The position numbers and the translations under genes are program-made. A stretch of DNA of 64,000 bases, taken from assembly GCF_020740795.1 (NCBI RefSeq), contig NC_067312.1:68158905-68222904 (forward strand), written 5' to 3'. Source of the stretch: Apus apus. Its lineage: Eukaryota; Chordata; Aves; Apodiformes; Apodidae. Shown here piece after piece: positions 1 to 13,300 of this stretch (position 1 is the stretch's first letter; every line of letters begins with the position of its first letter). Under the pieces are notes generated by a model. It saw nothing but the letters and a program-made list of their open reading frames with translations, had not been told where the DNA came from and searched no databases.

Positions 1-335
1 AATTCTCCAGATTCCTCAAATGTGAGCAGATGTCTGTTGTGAGGGACTAATTCTCTCAGGATTTTTTCACAACTGAAAAGAGCTAACAAGAATTTGATTA
101 GTCTTGTAGAATTATCTTGAGGAATAAAAATTAATGTGGTCATTTTCCTGAGGTAATCAGTTCTACTGAAACGTTCTCAGTGCTACTTGTAAAAAAATCT
201 CCTAATCTTTTACATAAAGTCATTTGATAAATAACCATGATGGTTTTCCTATGTGTCACTATCTGCTGTTGTAAACTTTAAAGCCAATGCCCAGATATGA
301 AGGGAGCTCTGTGTGATCACTTAAATGTGGGTCAT
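1..335. other. AT-rich flank, nothing recognised
   Basis: No open frame with coding character and no repeat that I recognise. Its last five bases, GTCAT, form the left target-site duplication of the LTR that follows. Confidence 0.5.
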
Positions 336-1412
336 TGTCACGATCTGGTATTTGGATATGTGGCAATTTTTTACGATCTCGCCAGGACAAAACAAAGATA
401 ACACAATACTGGGTGCTGGCGTATGGTCTTATGAGGGATCAGGCAGAACCCCTGCTTTCTAACCCTCCTCACGGCAGCGGGAGGCTGGTGTGGCTGGATT
501 CTGCCTTTCCTCTCCTGGGATGAGCCTCACGGCAGCTGCTCCCTTTGTTGTCCAGCAGGACCTGAGAAGAAGTTTAAAGGTGATCCCAAATGGTGAAATT
601 AAGACACAAACAAGGTCAGATGTCATGCACACAACAAACTTTTATTAGAGTAACACAGCAAAGTCCCTAGAGCGGATAGGACAGGGCAGAAAACAGAGAC
701 AGAAAAGAAAGGAGAAAGCAGAGATACAGAGGACAGCAAGCGAGAGCACAGTTACCACCACGGTCCAGCGATGTCGTCGGTGGGGAAGTGGTTCCTGGTG
801 GGGAAGTGCTTCACTGCACCCATAGTGTCCCAGATTTTTATACAGTTCTTGCCCACTGCACCCCCACTTTTCTCCCTGAATAAGGGAGAAAATCCTTCTA
901 TCTTCTCTGTGCTCCTCCAAGATGGGGGGTGGGGGGAAGTGTGGGTGGTATAGTGCCGGGGCTATGTCCTGCAGATACTCTTTGGCTAATTACTAAGATC
1001 AGTCAAAGCAAAAGAGGAGGTTGAGACAACTGGCACCACAGGATTAGTTTATTGCAGTGGAGGTTTGGTCCTAGGAGGTGGCTTGAGACTGGCACTCTTT
1101 GTCTTGTCCTGCTAAGTCGGTGGTTTTCATGAGATATCAAGGCCTGGTTATCACTGGATGTTCTGCTCCCAGCGCCAGCTGTAGAACTGCTTTGTCTCCA
1201 ATCTCAGCATGTCCCACACTGAACTCCCCACTTCTCAGGTACTCGTCGCAGGGGGGAAGCAAAATGGTTGGTGGGTTGCTGAGACATCTCTTTAGTCCAT
1301 CAACAAATGTTGTTTAGCTCTTAGATGCTTCAAGACAGACAACAGATATCCTGAGTATATCACTTACCTCTTGGATTGGTTGAGACAATCACCATACATC
1401 CTGAATGTCACA
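336..1412 (-). mobile_element. Solo LTR of an endogenous retrovirus (ERVL-like), antisense
   Basis: Read on the minus strand, the element ends with TGTCACGATC at the left and CA at the right (TG...CA ends). It is flanked by a perfect 5-bp direct repeat GTCAT (331-335 and 1413-1417). A TATA-like box lies at 842-835 and an AATAAA polyadenylation signal at 646-641, in the order expected for U3-R-U5. No internal retroviral region adjoins it, so it is a solo LTR fossil. A 5-bp duplication favours an ERVL-type assignment, but the family name is inferred. The exact target duplication suggests a moderate rather than very old age. Confidence 0.7.
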
Positions 1413-2194
1413 GTCATGTATGAGTATCTTGAGCCAGGGAGGGCTGTGGCCTCACAGGAGCAATAAAACACTGAGTGTCATCTCAGTCATACATTCTAAA
1501 GTCAATGAAAGCCACATGCTAGAGATAAACAGCTTTTGCATTTTCCGAATAGTTTTCCAACAAATCATGTAAGTGGTATTCAACAAGAAAATAAACATGT
1601 ACACTTTTCTGCTGTGGTAGTACTCATTTCAGTATCATGTCCCACATGGATGTTAGACCTGAAAATGTGCCTGAAGCATGCTTTCTTACCATATTTTCCT
1701 GTCTCTTATGATGCTTAAAATGTATAGGTGACAGTAAATCAGTACTGAAGGGAATTATTGTTACGATACCTGTAAAGAGTGTATGACAATGGGTTAAATC
1801 CTTGGAACAATTTAATTTTCCTAGTCAACAGAGCATTTTTTCTGATAATAATTATTCAGTGCTGTAGAAATATTGACAAAACCCCTACATTTTCAACTCA
1901 TCTTGACAGAGCTACAGATACTAGAATTTCATACTGAGATTTGTCTGTATGTCTGACTGCAAAAGAGAGTAGGAGAGTGAGAGACTGCATTCTTAACAGA
2001 ATACTTTGTATTGTTTCAAAACAAATGAGAATTCTGTGTTCACAAAAATCCAAGCTTATTGAAGCAATAAAATAGGTAAAACCACCAAATTAATCTCAAG
2101 AAAATGACCAGATTTTGTGGACTGCCCTTCTTAGTGTCTGGTATAACTATTTCTGTAAGATTACATGAACCCTATCATTTTTATTACTTGTTTG

Positions 2195-2239
2195 TTCATT
2201 CATTCATTCATTCATTCATTCATTCATTCATTCATTCAT
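2195..2239. repeat. (ATTC)n microsatellite
   Basis: About eleven uninterrupted copies of the tetranucleotide TTCA/ATTC. Confidence 0.95.
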
Positions 2240-5200
2240 ACATTCATCAAATGTGACTTGACATCAGAACTTCTACCAACCACTAATTACAATAATTAGT
2301 TCTTGCATACCCCTTATATATGACTGAAAGTCAGTCTAATCCTTCATGAGATGCAATCCAATCTTCTTAAAATTCTGAAGTCTAAGATTGTCTACATCTT
2401 ACCTCTGAAAAACTTCAAACTCACTTTTCCATTTTTTCAGTAAGAGATACCTGTCATTATTGCGGGAGAATAGCAAGGATCTATACATTTAGTCCACTTG
2501 ATAAAGTCATCTGGAGTTGATGTTTCTTAGAGGTGCAACACAGGAGCTGTAACTCATTGAAGAAGATGAGAGTTGTGCCTCTAAGCCGTCATTATGCTTT
2601 TGTGATCCTGGGTGTTTCAGTAGCTGAGTGTTTTCAACAGGTAAGTATCGTGATAGATTACCAACATTGCACAGCCTCCTAAAACTGCTCTGTAACTATC
2701 ATAACTACCAAAAATTTCTACAGTGCTACATAATTGTACAGCTTCTGATCCTGTCCACTCTTTTTAAAAGGCTGTAATTTTGATTAGTCCAGAACAGTTT
2801 CCCAGTTCATCTGCTACAGCCACTTCTACAGGGGAACCTCACCAGATACTGCTGAACTTCATTAGTCACTCTGTCCTTTGTTTTTTTGAGTACATTCTCA
2901 ATTTCCAATAGCCAACTATAGTTCCCGACTCATAGCTTTTTATGGTATCTGAGGATTCTATGTTGGTCCCTAGGTGTTGCACAGGACTGACTAAAGAGAA
3001 AGTATGCATACTCAAAGGCAGAATTTTCCACAGAGAATACCAGATAGACACCACCATCTTATGGTCAGTGTTGGAGGCAGGATGTCAGTCTCATTCCAAA
3101 CACCAGAACTTTCCTTAATCTAAACAAGTACAACAATTCCTATATTTTTAATAGCACATCACTTAATAGAATAATCTGTCATGTATACACAGGTAAAAAC
3201 TTTAATGGAAGTAAAATCCCCTTTAGTGGCATCAGACAGGTATTTGGAATGCATTTTCATCCCAGCTGATTTCCTTGTGAATGTCTTGGGATAACTGAGA
3301 AACTAAATATGTGGTGCCCTATAGTAACAGGCCAGAACAGTTTCAACAATACTGAAAATGAAATTTCTGGATGTAAATTAAAAGTATTGCTCCTACTGTA
3401 CATTAGGCAAAATATATGCACCTTGACTTCTCAGGAAAATCTTCCATTTTCTAGAAGAAAGCTATGGACTCTGGCACAGTGTTCCCTATGGCTCATACTG
3501 TGGCTCACACAGCTCTCCTGCTTTCATTCTGCTTCCCTGCTGCAGGAGCCAGCACATGTGTGGCCACTCCTAGGGTGTGCTTGGCAAGCATTGGAGCACA
3601 GACGCCAAGCTCCAGATTGCATTTTTTTCCAGCATCAATACATGAGACTGTAGCTGTCTTCTTCCTGGCTGGATTTCTTTGTGCTGCTGGCTGGCTCCAC
3701 ATTTGGCTGCCAAAACGACTGAAGGAGTTGCCAGCAGGACTGGTGTGAGGATTAGTCTGGTTTAGCTGTCCTAACCTTCAGGATACTGTGATCTTCCAAT
3801 TTCCCTTTCACAAAAGAAAAAAAACAACACATAATCTTTTGATGTTTAAGAACAAGATTCTAGAGGCATTTTTTTTAGAGATCCTTTTTCAAATAACTTT
3901 TGTGGCAAAGGGAAAGGAACTGCCATATTTATGTGAAGTGTTAGAACACATACCACAAACAAACACCTGTACAAATTCTGCCCATGCTTTTCAAGCAGGC
4001 CACAGTCTCACAAGTTCCTTCCTCAAGATGCTCATAGCTAAGTGGGAGAACCATATTGCTTTCTGCATTTCTTCAAGACTGGGTATAGTATTTTTAAATT
4101 GGTAACAGGCAAAACAACTTATGTCTCTGCAAATACCATGTAAGAACAACTTCTATTGTTCAGTTTATGACTAAAGCAAGAATACTAAGAATACAAAAGA
4201 GTACTGTGACAAGCACCTCTGCATCTAGAACAAATGTACCAATCTATATGCATCAGATAATGGTGACAGAGAAATAATATCAAGATCTGCCTGAGCTTCC
4301 AGGTAAATATCCCAAAACAAAAGAAGACTGAAGGCATGGAAAGATGCAAAAATTACAACTATTTCTTTTTGTGGCTGCATGACAGATGTGGTAATGATGT
4401 ATATCCTGAAAATGGGCCAGTAGAGAAGCACATCCCTACCATATTTTGGAAGTCTGAAAGGTACTGTAGGTTGTTGAGGTAAAAGCCATTATTACAGTGT
4501 TCCTGCACTGCCTGAATTCAGGGGTATGATTACATCACATAAGAGAATCTATGATGTATTCATTCCAATATGTCTAGTTTCCAGCTAAAAAGTATCTTTG
4601 GTACTAATTTCTTTAAGAATATCCATTGCTAAGCATAGGCATGCGCTGCAGAGGTGAATACCCTGGGTACTCTCTTTGTGCTTTGAAAAGTTCTCATGCA
4701 TTTGGTGGCCTCAGTCCTTCCTGGAGCACTGCCTGGGGTGGTGTTACTCCATTCCCAATGTGAAACAGAATTTAATTTGCACAAACGGTTCCTCAATCTT
4801 TTTTCAGAAGAATAAAAGCTGGGAAATGTTTCCATCCATGAAGTGCCTGGAAAAAGAAGGGGAAATAGATTAAGAAGCCCAAATCCTCAAAAAATGAAGA
4901 ACAGAAAAAAAGGTGGAGAAAGAAGAAAAACCAAAGTAGCAGAAACTAGATCAGAGAGGGCTGTATTTAACAACAACAGTTTAAACCTTAGGGTCTTAAT
5001 GTGCAAATAGCACCATAGGAACATTTCAAAACTAGGGCCTGTACTACTGACTTCTAGACCTTAAGACAGCTCTGGAATTATGTACTACTTGACAAGTGTT
5101 GGAGGGAAATAGAAATAGCTAAGTGTGTTTCCAGTGGCAATGGCAAGGAAAAAACAGTGAAAAGCACAAAAAACATACCCTACAATTAACTTAAGACTGT

Positions 5201-5679
5201 ATACATTTTCATTAATGTTTTACTAAGATAAATGAGTGCTCCTAGCAGAAATAAAGGATCAAGTGGGACAAACATTTTAGAAAGATCATTTTATTCTGGA
5301 TTTTTTTGTCTGGAGAAGACAAGAAAAATAACTGACACTTTTACTGATTGAAAGCATTTAAAATAAGAAATTGAATTTTTAAAATGCTGGGGAGGGTTTC
5401 TTTGGGATGGGAGAGGGATACAATAATGGGTTAAAGAATGCAAGAAACCTTAAACTTGTGAAGACGTAGGTGACATTTTATTTTATAGGGCATTCATTGT
5501 AATTTCTCTGGCTGGGGGCATGAAAAGTAGGTGTGTACTTTTAGGTAAACATCAAATGTCTGGGAAGTTCTGCTTGATGGTTCAAAAAATTGGTTGTCCA
5601 AACCAATTGTTTGGAGAGTATAACTCTACTTGCAGTAAATTTATCTTTCTTGTAGTGGTCAAAAATAAGAAGCAGAGGC

Positions 5680-5793
5680 AAAAAGAAAAAAAAAAAAAAA
5701 AAGAAAAGAAAAAAAAAGAAAAGAAAAAAGAAAAACAAGAAGAAAAAAATTGGAAAAAAAAAAAAGGGAAAAAAAGAAAAAGAAAAAGAAAAT
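5680..5793. repeat. A-rich low-complexity tract
   Basis: About 110 bases of almost pure A with scattered G, a polypurine run. It creates a lysine-rich frame on the plus strand and a phenylalanine-rich one on the minus strand; neither is a gene. Confidence 0.9.
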
Positions 5794-6799
5794 ATTACCA
5801 AATGTTTTAACAGCCTAAGAAATTTTTCTTTACTTGCCTTTTGAGGTAAAGGTTCAACTCAGTTCTTTCTCCTAGTTAGTCTGCTAAACCAAGACATAAA
5901 CATAGCAAGTATGCCAGCTGGTGGTGGGCTGTCTGCCTGGCTTACCTGGCTTCTAATACCTATTCCTGGTCCAGAATGTTCATGATTCAGTCAAAGCAAA
6001 CAAAGGGTCATTGTAACCATTCTGTTAACCACATAAATTTGACATATTTTTTCAGAGTACATTTTGAATAAATTAATTTAGGACAAATATCAGTAAAATG
6101 CCATCCAGCTGCCACCTATGAATTCTTCACAACGCTATAAAAAATCTTTCCACAGAGATTAGATATTGCCATTCTGTGATCTGATGCAGGCTCCAGAACT
6201 AAAAAAACACATAAGAAAATGTACCAGATTTGTTTTTAAGGGTACACCTTAAGTTGGCAAGTAGTTTTCGAGATCACAAACAAATTTAAAATAAAAATAT
6301 AACTATTAAATTCGTCCTGTTTTCTACTAGTGCACAATAGATTGCACTGCATTTACTCTGAAATTTATAAGCAGGTATATAGTAATATGAATTTTAAAAT
6401 TTTAATGCCGCTATCTACAGTTACAGAAGTGAGTCAGAAATTTGTGATTTTAATTTGCTTTATCTTCAAGATGGGGATTAAAAGTAAATTCTGTATTTGC
6501 AAAACAATCTCATTTTAATTTTAGAAGAACACTCATAATGAATTATGGAAAACATGACATTACTTTATTCTAAAAGATAAGGTAGGCAAAGCTAGAGGTT
6601 AGAAGCAGGTCCTGGGGGTCGAAATGTCAAATTTGCCAAGATCTCTATAAAATCCTCTAAATACAAAATGCTTTGTAAACATTACCGATGGGATAAGAAA
6701 GTAGCAATAGTTAAAACAAATACATTTTTAAAAGCTCAAAAAATTTCCTGACCCTCTCACAATGGGAATATAGGAAAGGGTAGAAAATAAGAAAATAAG

Positions 6800-7803
6800 A
6801 GAAGCAGGTGTGGGGGAAAAAAAAAAGCCAAACTGGGACACCGGGCCTCTTCCCCTCTCCCAGCCTCAGACACTAGCATGGGGAGGACAAAGGCGAACTA
6901 GAAGCTCATGGGTTGAGACAAAGGACACGGAGGGTTTGCTAACCTTTTATGGTCATTGGCAAAACAGACTCAACTTGGGGAGAAATAATTGAATTTCACA
7001 CTAATCAAACACACACAGGACACAGACACACACAGAGCAGGGCTTGCATATGTTACCCCACCCGTCCCTTCTTCCCAGCCCCAAATCCCTTTGTTCCCAG
7101 TTTCTCTCCCTCCTTCCCCCCAGCGGCACAGGGGGATGGGGATGGGCTTTAGAGTCAGTTCACAGGCTGGTGGTTCCTGCTGCTCCTTCCTCCTCAGGAA
7201 GAAGGATTCCTTACAGTCCTGCCCTGCTCCCCCATGGGGTCCCTCCCATGGGAGAGAGGCCTCCACAAACCTCTCCTTCATGAGTCCTTCCCCCCAGGTC
7301 CAGAGCTGCTCCAGCCTGGGCTTCCCACAGAGTCACGGGCTGCTCAGGGAACAGGCACCTCCCCTGGCTCCGGGGTCTTCCACAGCTGAGTAATAAGAGT
7401 CCACTGGCAGCAAATCCATGGCCCACAAAATCCAAGTCCACTGGCCAAGTTCACCCCTCCTTGTGCCTTCAGGGAATGTTCCACCACGTTCCTCCATGAG
7501 TGCAGGGGGACAGCTGCCATCTCGCCATGGGCTGCAGGGAAACTTCTGCTTGGGCACCTTCTTCCCCTTCTTCCTCACCAACCACTAGCACAGCTCTGCC
7601 CCTCCAGCTCAGCTCTTTCTAACTGCTGCCCTGCTCAGGTGTTACAGCTGCTCTTTTATATGTTAATGGCTGAGGTGCATCCATTGTCCCTCTAGTGGCT
7701 CCTTGGCTGGGTTTGGAGCAGAGGGAGCTTCTCAGCTTCTTAACAGAGTCACCCCTGGGGCCCTTCCCCTGCTACCAAAAACCAGACAAACCAAACCAGC
7801 ACA
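6800..7803 (+). mobile_element. LTR fossil (ERV), sense orientation
   Basis: From about 6880 this stretch matches, in inverted orientation, the LTR at 19164-20156. Shared landmarks are the TTGGGGAGAAAT block, the CA-rich block, the CCCCCAGCGGCACAGGGGG block and the terminal CCAGCACA. A TATA-like TTTTATATG sits near 7654. The right end (CA at 7802-7803) is clear. The left end is diverged or truncated, so its position is approximate. No internal viral region is attached. It is clearly more diverged than the array copies are from one another. Confidence 0.55.
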
Positions 7804-9255
7804 GAGATCAACCTCACTCACATGCTCTTCATACTTAGTTTTGAGGCACAGCTTTGAACATATTCCTCCTTTTTGTCCAAAGAGTAAGGGAAAATTCAAG
7901 AAGTGAAGGGAATTCCTCCAAATATATACTAAGAAGCACGTAAGTCATAATGAACATGTCTAAGTCTTTCAAATTAAGAGCCTAACAGGACATCTTTCTC
8001 CAGTTATGGATTAGCTGGGAAATACACAAAATTTCTTTCACTAGAACCCACCAGCTGATTAAATTACACAGGGCTCCATTGGGTTTAATTTAAGGCATAT
8101 TTATACTGGTAAAAAATAGACAGTTTAAGATTGGCATTTTTTGTTAAAACTGCAGTGAACAGGCAAATACTTTTCAGTTTGCCTGTGCACTCTTAATGAA
8201 GCCAGTGAGTATTCTGGAAAGAAGCATTTGACATGCATCTTGTAATATGCCCATTTGTTGCTGGGCTTCATGTATTCTGGGCTCTTTTCATGCAGCTCTA
8301 AGACAGACAGCTCTCAAGACTTCTTTACTGAGAATACATAATTTAATCTTTCTAAAAGATCCTGAGGAGATTTGGTGGTAATAATATTGCTGAGTGTGGC
8401 AGTCCTCACTGTTATTAAAATGTATTAATGTGTTTGAGATTTATTGGCAACCATGCAGAAGCGCATCTTTGTGTGAGTAAGAGGACAGGCAGGCAACCAC
8501 ATGATTTATTGCTGTGGTGCTACAGCAGTTCTGTTTGAAAAGCAGAAGCTTAGAACTAGCCAATTAGCTGGTTTACATAACATTTCCTCATGCTGCTTAA
8601 TATATTTAAATGTGATACTGGGGGGGACACAATATAAGGATGACAAACAGTGATGTCAGAACTTCCAACTAATGAAGGCTTCTGTGGCAAAGAAGGGAAT
8701 GAACTGTTTGCTGTTCTATGAAGAAGTTATGCAATTGATCTGTTTCATATCTTACCATAAATCAACAAGGACTCTTGTGGGATGAAACCATCAGCAATTT
8801 AACAATGAGTAATGGCTATGACAAAAGAAGCCATTCAGAGACAGAATAAGAAAAATCATCCAAACATTGCTTAATTACTGTAGTCTGTGGCGCAATTAAC
8901 TTGTGAATTTGTGGATGTGCAAGATGCCACTAAATGTTACATCTTTGCATCCCTGAGCTTTGGATCAGATAGGATGCATTCTTCTTAAGCATCCAGACAA
9001 TTTCTCTGTAAAGAAAAATGCAACCTTTTAGTTATTTTCACAGGAAAGCAACTACTTGTTTTAGTACTCAGCAATCACAGGTCTAAGTCAAGTCAGAAAT
9101 CTTAAATCAAAATGCTATCTTTGGTGAGAAGTGGTGGGGTTTAGTTTTAATTATTATACCTTTTTTTAATGTGTGGGGGGTGGTTTGGGTTATTTTGGTA
9201 GTTCACACAGAAAAAAAAAAAAGTGTATATAAAAGAGTATTTTACATAGTCTTTG

Positions 9256-9286
<31 letters not shown>

Positions 9287-10273
9287 CAGTAAATTGTTAA
9301 ATAAATTCTGAAGGAAAAAACCTGTAGATATTTGTCATAACATTTTCTTCTCCTGGACTGCTAGAAATAAGCCTGAACTATGATAGTTTGATTTATTTTT
9401 CTTCCTTGAGATTTCCCACAGTTAGAAAAAAATGAAGACCTGTGGAATAATTCATAATAACTTATACCTACACAACAGTGAGTTCTTGGAGGCTCTTTCT
9501 ACTTCCCTTTGCTGATGCAACTGGATTTTCAGAAACACAAGACGTTACTAACTGGTTCTTCAGGCAGTCAAGGAAAATATAGGGTAAGGTAATAAATTAA
9601 TAATGAAAAGCTTGACAGAACACCAAGCCTCACATCTTCATTTCCACAGCTCATACAGAAGCAAAATTTTCTGTTCTTTTTTCCCCTTCAAACCAGGAGG
9701 CAAAGCCAGTGCTAGAATCTTTAGCTGACAGATGCAGAATGACAGCAAGGCAGCACATGCTCTTCAAAACAGTAAGGATTTGGGTAAAGAAAATAGACTT
9801 CATTTGCTACTAGATGTCCCTGGAAAAGCTGAATGGCTGTTTTCCATGGACTTGTGAGGAACTGAGCCAAAATCAAAGTGTCTCTGATAGCTTTGGAGCA
9901 TGCAGTTTGGCTTATTTGCTAATGTGTGTCCATGAAATGGACAGTACTGACCATGACATTATCATGCTGACAAAAATGAAGATAATTTCACTTGTAATCT
10001 ATAAGGACTACATCTTCTACAGGAATTAAAAGTCATAACAAGAAATGGAGATTATAAGTAAATCTATAGTTTAAGAGGAATTTAAGGCTTATAGATTACA
10101 GATAATACAAAAATTTTGCACAAAATATGCACACCTGAAGTTAAACTGTCTTCTGGCTTTGGGTTTCTTGGTTTTTCTTCCAAATAGGTGAACAGACCAG
10201 AAGAACACAGACGACTGGCTGAGAGAAATGAGTTATCTTGAGTTCCCATTTATAAGTCTGCAATTGTCAGCAG

Positions 10274-10302
10274 AAAAAAAAAAAAAAAGAGAGAGAGAGA
10301 GG
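10274..10302. repeat. (A)n(GA)n simple repeat
   Basis: A run of A passes directly into six or more GA dinucleotides. Confidence 0.9.
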
Positions 10303-13300
10303 AAGAAAGATGCCAGATGTGTGCCCTAGCATGCTGATGTGAAGGAAACTGCAATAAATGTTGACATTTTGGCATTCAGGACATTGTTCTGACTGGGGTC
10401 TAAGTGGTGGAATGTCCACATTCTTCATTTGCTTCTAGTAAAATATTTGCTATGAAGTGTAAATAAAGACTATAGAGTTTTTTCTTCACATTAGTTTGCT
10501 GAAACATCTGGATTTGTGTTTATATTGGTTGGCATCACAGGCTTATCCTTCGAAGCAATGTACTTTGATTTTCTGTTTTCTAATGGAGCCTCTCAGAAGT
10601 ACAGTGTTTGTCTAAGTAAAACAAAATTTGGTGACTATGGGAATAATCTTAAATATCAAGTGAAAAAATACTAGAATAATGCCCAGCTGAATCTGTAGGA
10701 TGCTGATGTGAAACCAGGTGAAATATGGAATGATATGGCATATACATAAAGCGTTTACCTTGTTGTCTATGGACAAAGAACCTTTCGGCTGCAACTGCTG
10801 GTCTCAATAAATAAGAGTAGGTGTCTAGTTCCTTTGTATCTACAGTCAATATTAGCTCTCTAACCTAGATGGGCTGATGGGCAGAAAACACATAGATGTC
10901 ACACACAATTTATTAATGACACCATATCTCCAGATCTCACAAGATCTTGGCAGTAGTTTTCAAACAGCAGCTCCTTATTTACCCAATTCACAGTACACTG
11001 AAACAGCAATGGGAGTACTCATGAAGAAACCAGTGCAGAACAGATAATCAGGACACCACAAACTATCAAACTGTCTCCAGCAGAGCAAAGACTAGCTAAC
11101 AGTGAGGTTAAAAAAACAAACAAACCAGGTAATCTTCACTGTATCATGTATTACTGCATCCCTACATCACAAAATGTTTTCGTTTTGGAACCACTATGTG
11201 TGCATCAGACCAGAATGGTTTAGCCTGATGGACACCAGATAAAAACAAACATAAACCAGGTTTTTCCAGTGCACTGATATCCACCTACTGCTTTGATAAC
11301 CTATGTCACCTGGAAAAAAACACAAAGCAACCTCACTGAGCTACTATAAATAATGTAAAGAAATTAAACAGCTATGTTTCTGAACTGCTAATTTAAGCTG
11401 AAGAAATATAACTGCAGCATTCAAGGTTTTAAAATACAAGAGCTTTCTTAAACAAATTTTATCTGTGTTATCTTTTAATGTGTCTTGCCACGTCTAGTAA
11501 AATAGCAAATAGAAGTACTTATTCTCTAATTATGTATCCCAAAACCAAGGTCACTCAAAATGGAAACTCTAAAAAAGGGACATGGTTGCAGAGAATCAGA
11601 ACTAACTTTTAGCAGAAGACTCAGTTTATCAAATACTCTGAATGAGCAAAGCATTTGAGAGAGAGAATGTAAATCAAAAGACAGATGACATTTTTTACCT
11701 GAGAGCAAACTTGTGTATGCTTATATGGAAGCTCTGTCCAAGTTTAAGAAGTAATTGATTAATGTATGACCCTCCCTTTCTAATCTGAAAGATGGGAAAG
11801 AAATACAACAAAGATTTGAAATGTACGTTTCTACAAATCAATGAAAGGCCTGGAGTCTATGATTTTTATCTAATGGTTTTTCTAGTAGACAGTGTATACG
11901 ATTTGACTGTTAAAAATTCTTTACTCAACAAAAGCAAGTCTTCCACCACCTTCATTTTCTAACATATTTTAACAGCGTCAATAGCTTATTAAAAAAATAC
12001 AGTTACATAATCTCTTATATGTTTTGAAATATCATAGCATGCACTAAATGCATGCTATAAATGCAACTCTTATCTTTTTTTATTTAGTGGTATTTCTACT
12101 TAATAATTGAATTTGAGACATGAAGAACCCACTTAACCTTGGTTCACACTAAACTCAGAATTGTGGATTATATTTGAGTTTATTGTTAATCACAGCACTA
12201 GAGTTGTATTCCCTGGGAAATACTGAAAAATAGTAAGATTTTTTTAATGGCTGTGTAGTTTCAGATGTTAGAACAGAAAAATCCAGAAGAGTAGACATAT
12301 TTGCACTATCTACAGAATAATTTGGAAGCCATCATCTACTGCTGTATATTGATTTATATACCTCCAATTAAGAAAATGCTCATAATTTTGCAGCTTCTCA
12401 TGCTAGTTTATTTTTCTAACCAAGCCTCTCTCACTTTTCCTGACAAAACTATGCTTTGTCTCTGGCAGTTGCTGCTCATTGTCCTGCAATTTGACGAGAT
12501 GTAGCCTTTGGATGGAAACCAAACTTAGAGAAAATCCTTTACCTAAAGTAGGCCTTTCAGACCAACAGGGTATTACTCAGTTTGTATCTTTTTATCATAC
12601 AAGGCTTACTTCATCAGGTATTGATTAATTTGAGTGCTAAAAAGGATCGATCTTTTTTCTCCTATTGCAGAAAGGAAATCCTAGCATTTGTTTCTTTTTT
12701 GCTTTAATCTTCTAAGATGTGTGTTCCAGAAAGCAAAAAGGCAAAAAAAAAAATATTGTTGAAACTTAAATATGTATATTGACAATTATATTGCAGTGAT
12801 TGGAAGAGCTTTTAGTCAAAATCCTATACACCTGATGTATGTTAACACAGCACTTAGCATGATGGAAAATTACTACCAGAAAGGGTCTTCCAAACCTGGC
12901 AATATTAAAAGTAATAATAAGAATGCAGTAAAAAAAAATAATTTAGAAAAGCCAAAAATTTCCCCAGTGAATTTCGGCCTCATTCTCAGATATATCTGCC
13001 TCTAGAGTTATCTTAGTGTGAAGCTCTCAATACAGTTGTACTTCCTCTTCCCTTGCCTCTTCACAGTCACTATAGCTTAATTGAGCCAAACACTTCTCCT
13101 TCATGGCTCAGCTTTCTTGGCAAATAAGGATATACAGCACTGTGAGAGTGGCAGAAGAAAGGGGTTACTGATTTTTTGTCAAAACTTGGACCAATCCATG
13201 CATTGTTCAAATCAAAACAGCAAAACCAACTCTGCCAATTCCTTTTTGAAATAAGATTTATTGAGAAGAAAACTATGCTACGAGAAAGACCTCTTTTTTT

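Larger units (their letters stand above)
1418..6799. other. AT-rich intergenic DNA without supported genes
   Basis: Short open frames occur on both strands, but none shows a recognisable domain, good codon character or splice context. The stretch holds an (ATTC)n microsatellite and a long A-rich tract (listed separately). The remainder looks like ordinary non-coding DNA. Confidence 0.5.

Noticed and set aside
3309-3748. Overlapping hydrophobic frames resembling a small membrane protein
   Set aside because: No conserved motif, no splice context and no codon bias; consistent with chance in non-coding DNA.
5520-5810. Lysine-rich 96-codon plus-strand frame (and its minus-strand partner)
   Set aside because: Product of an A-rich low-complexity tract.
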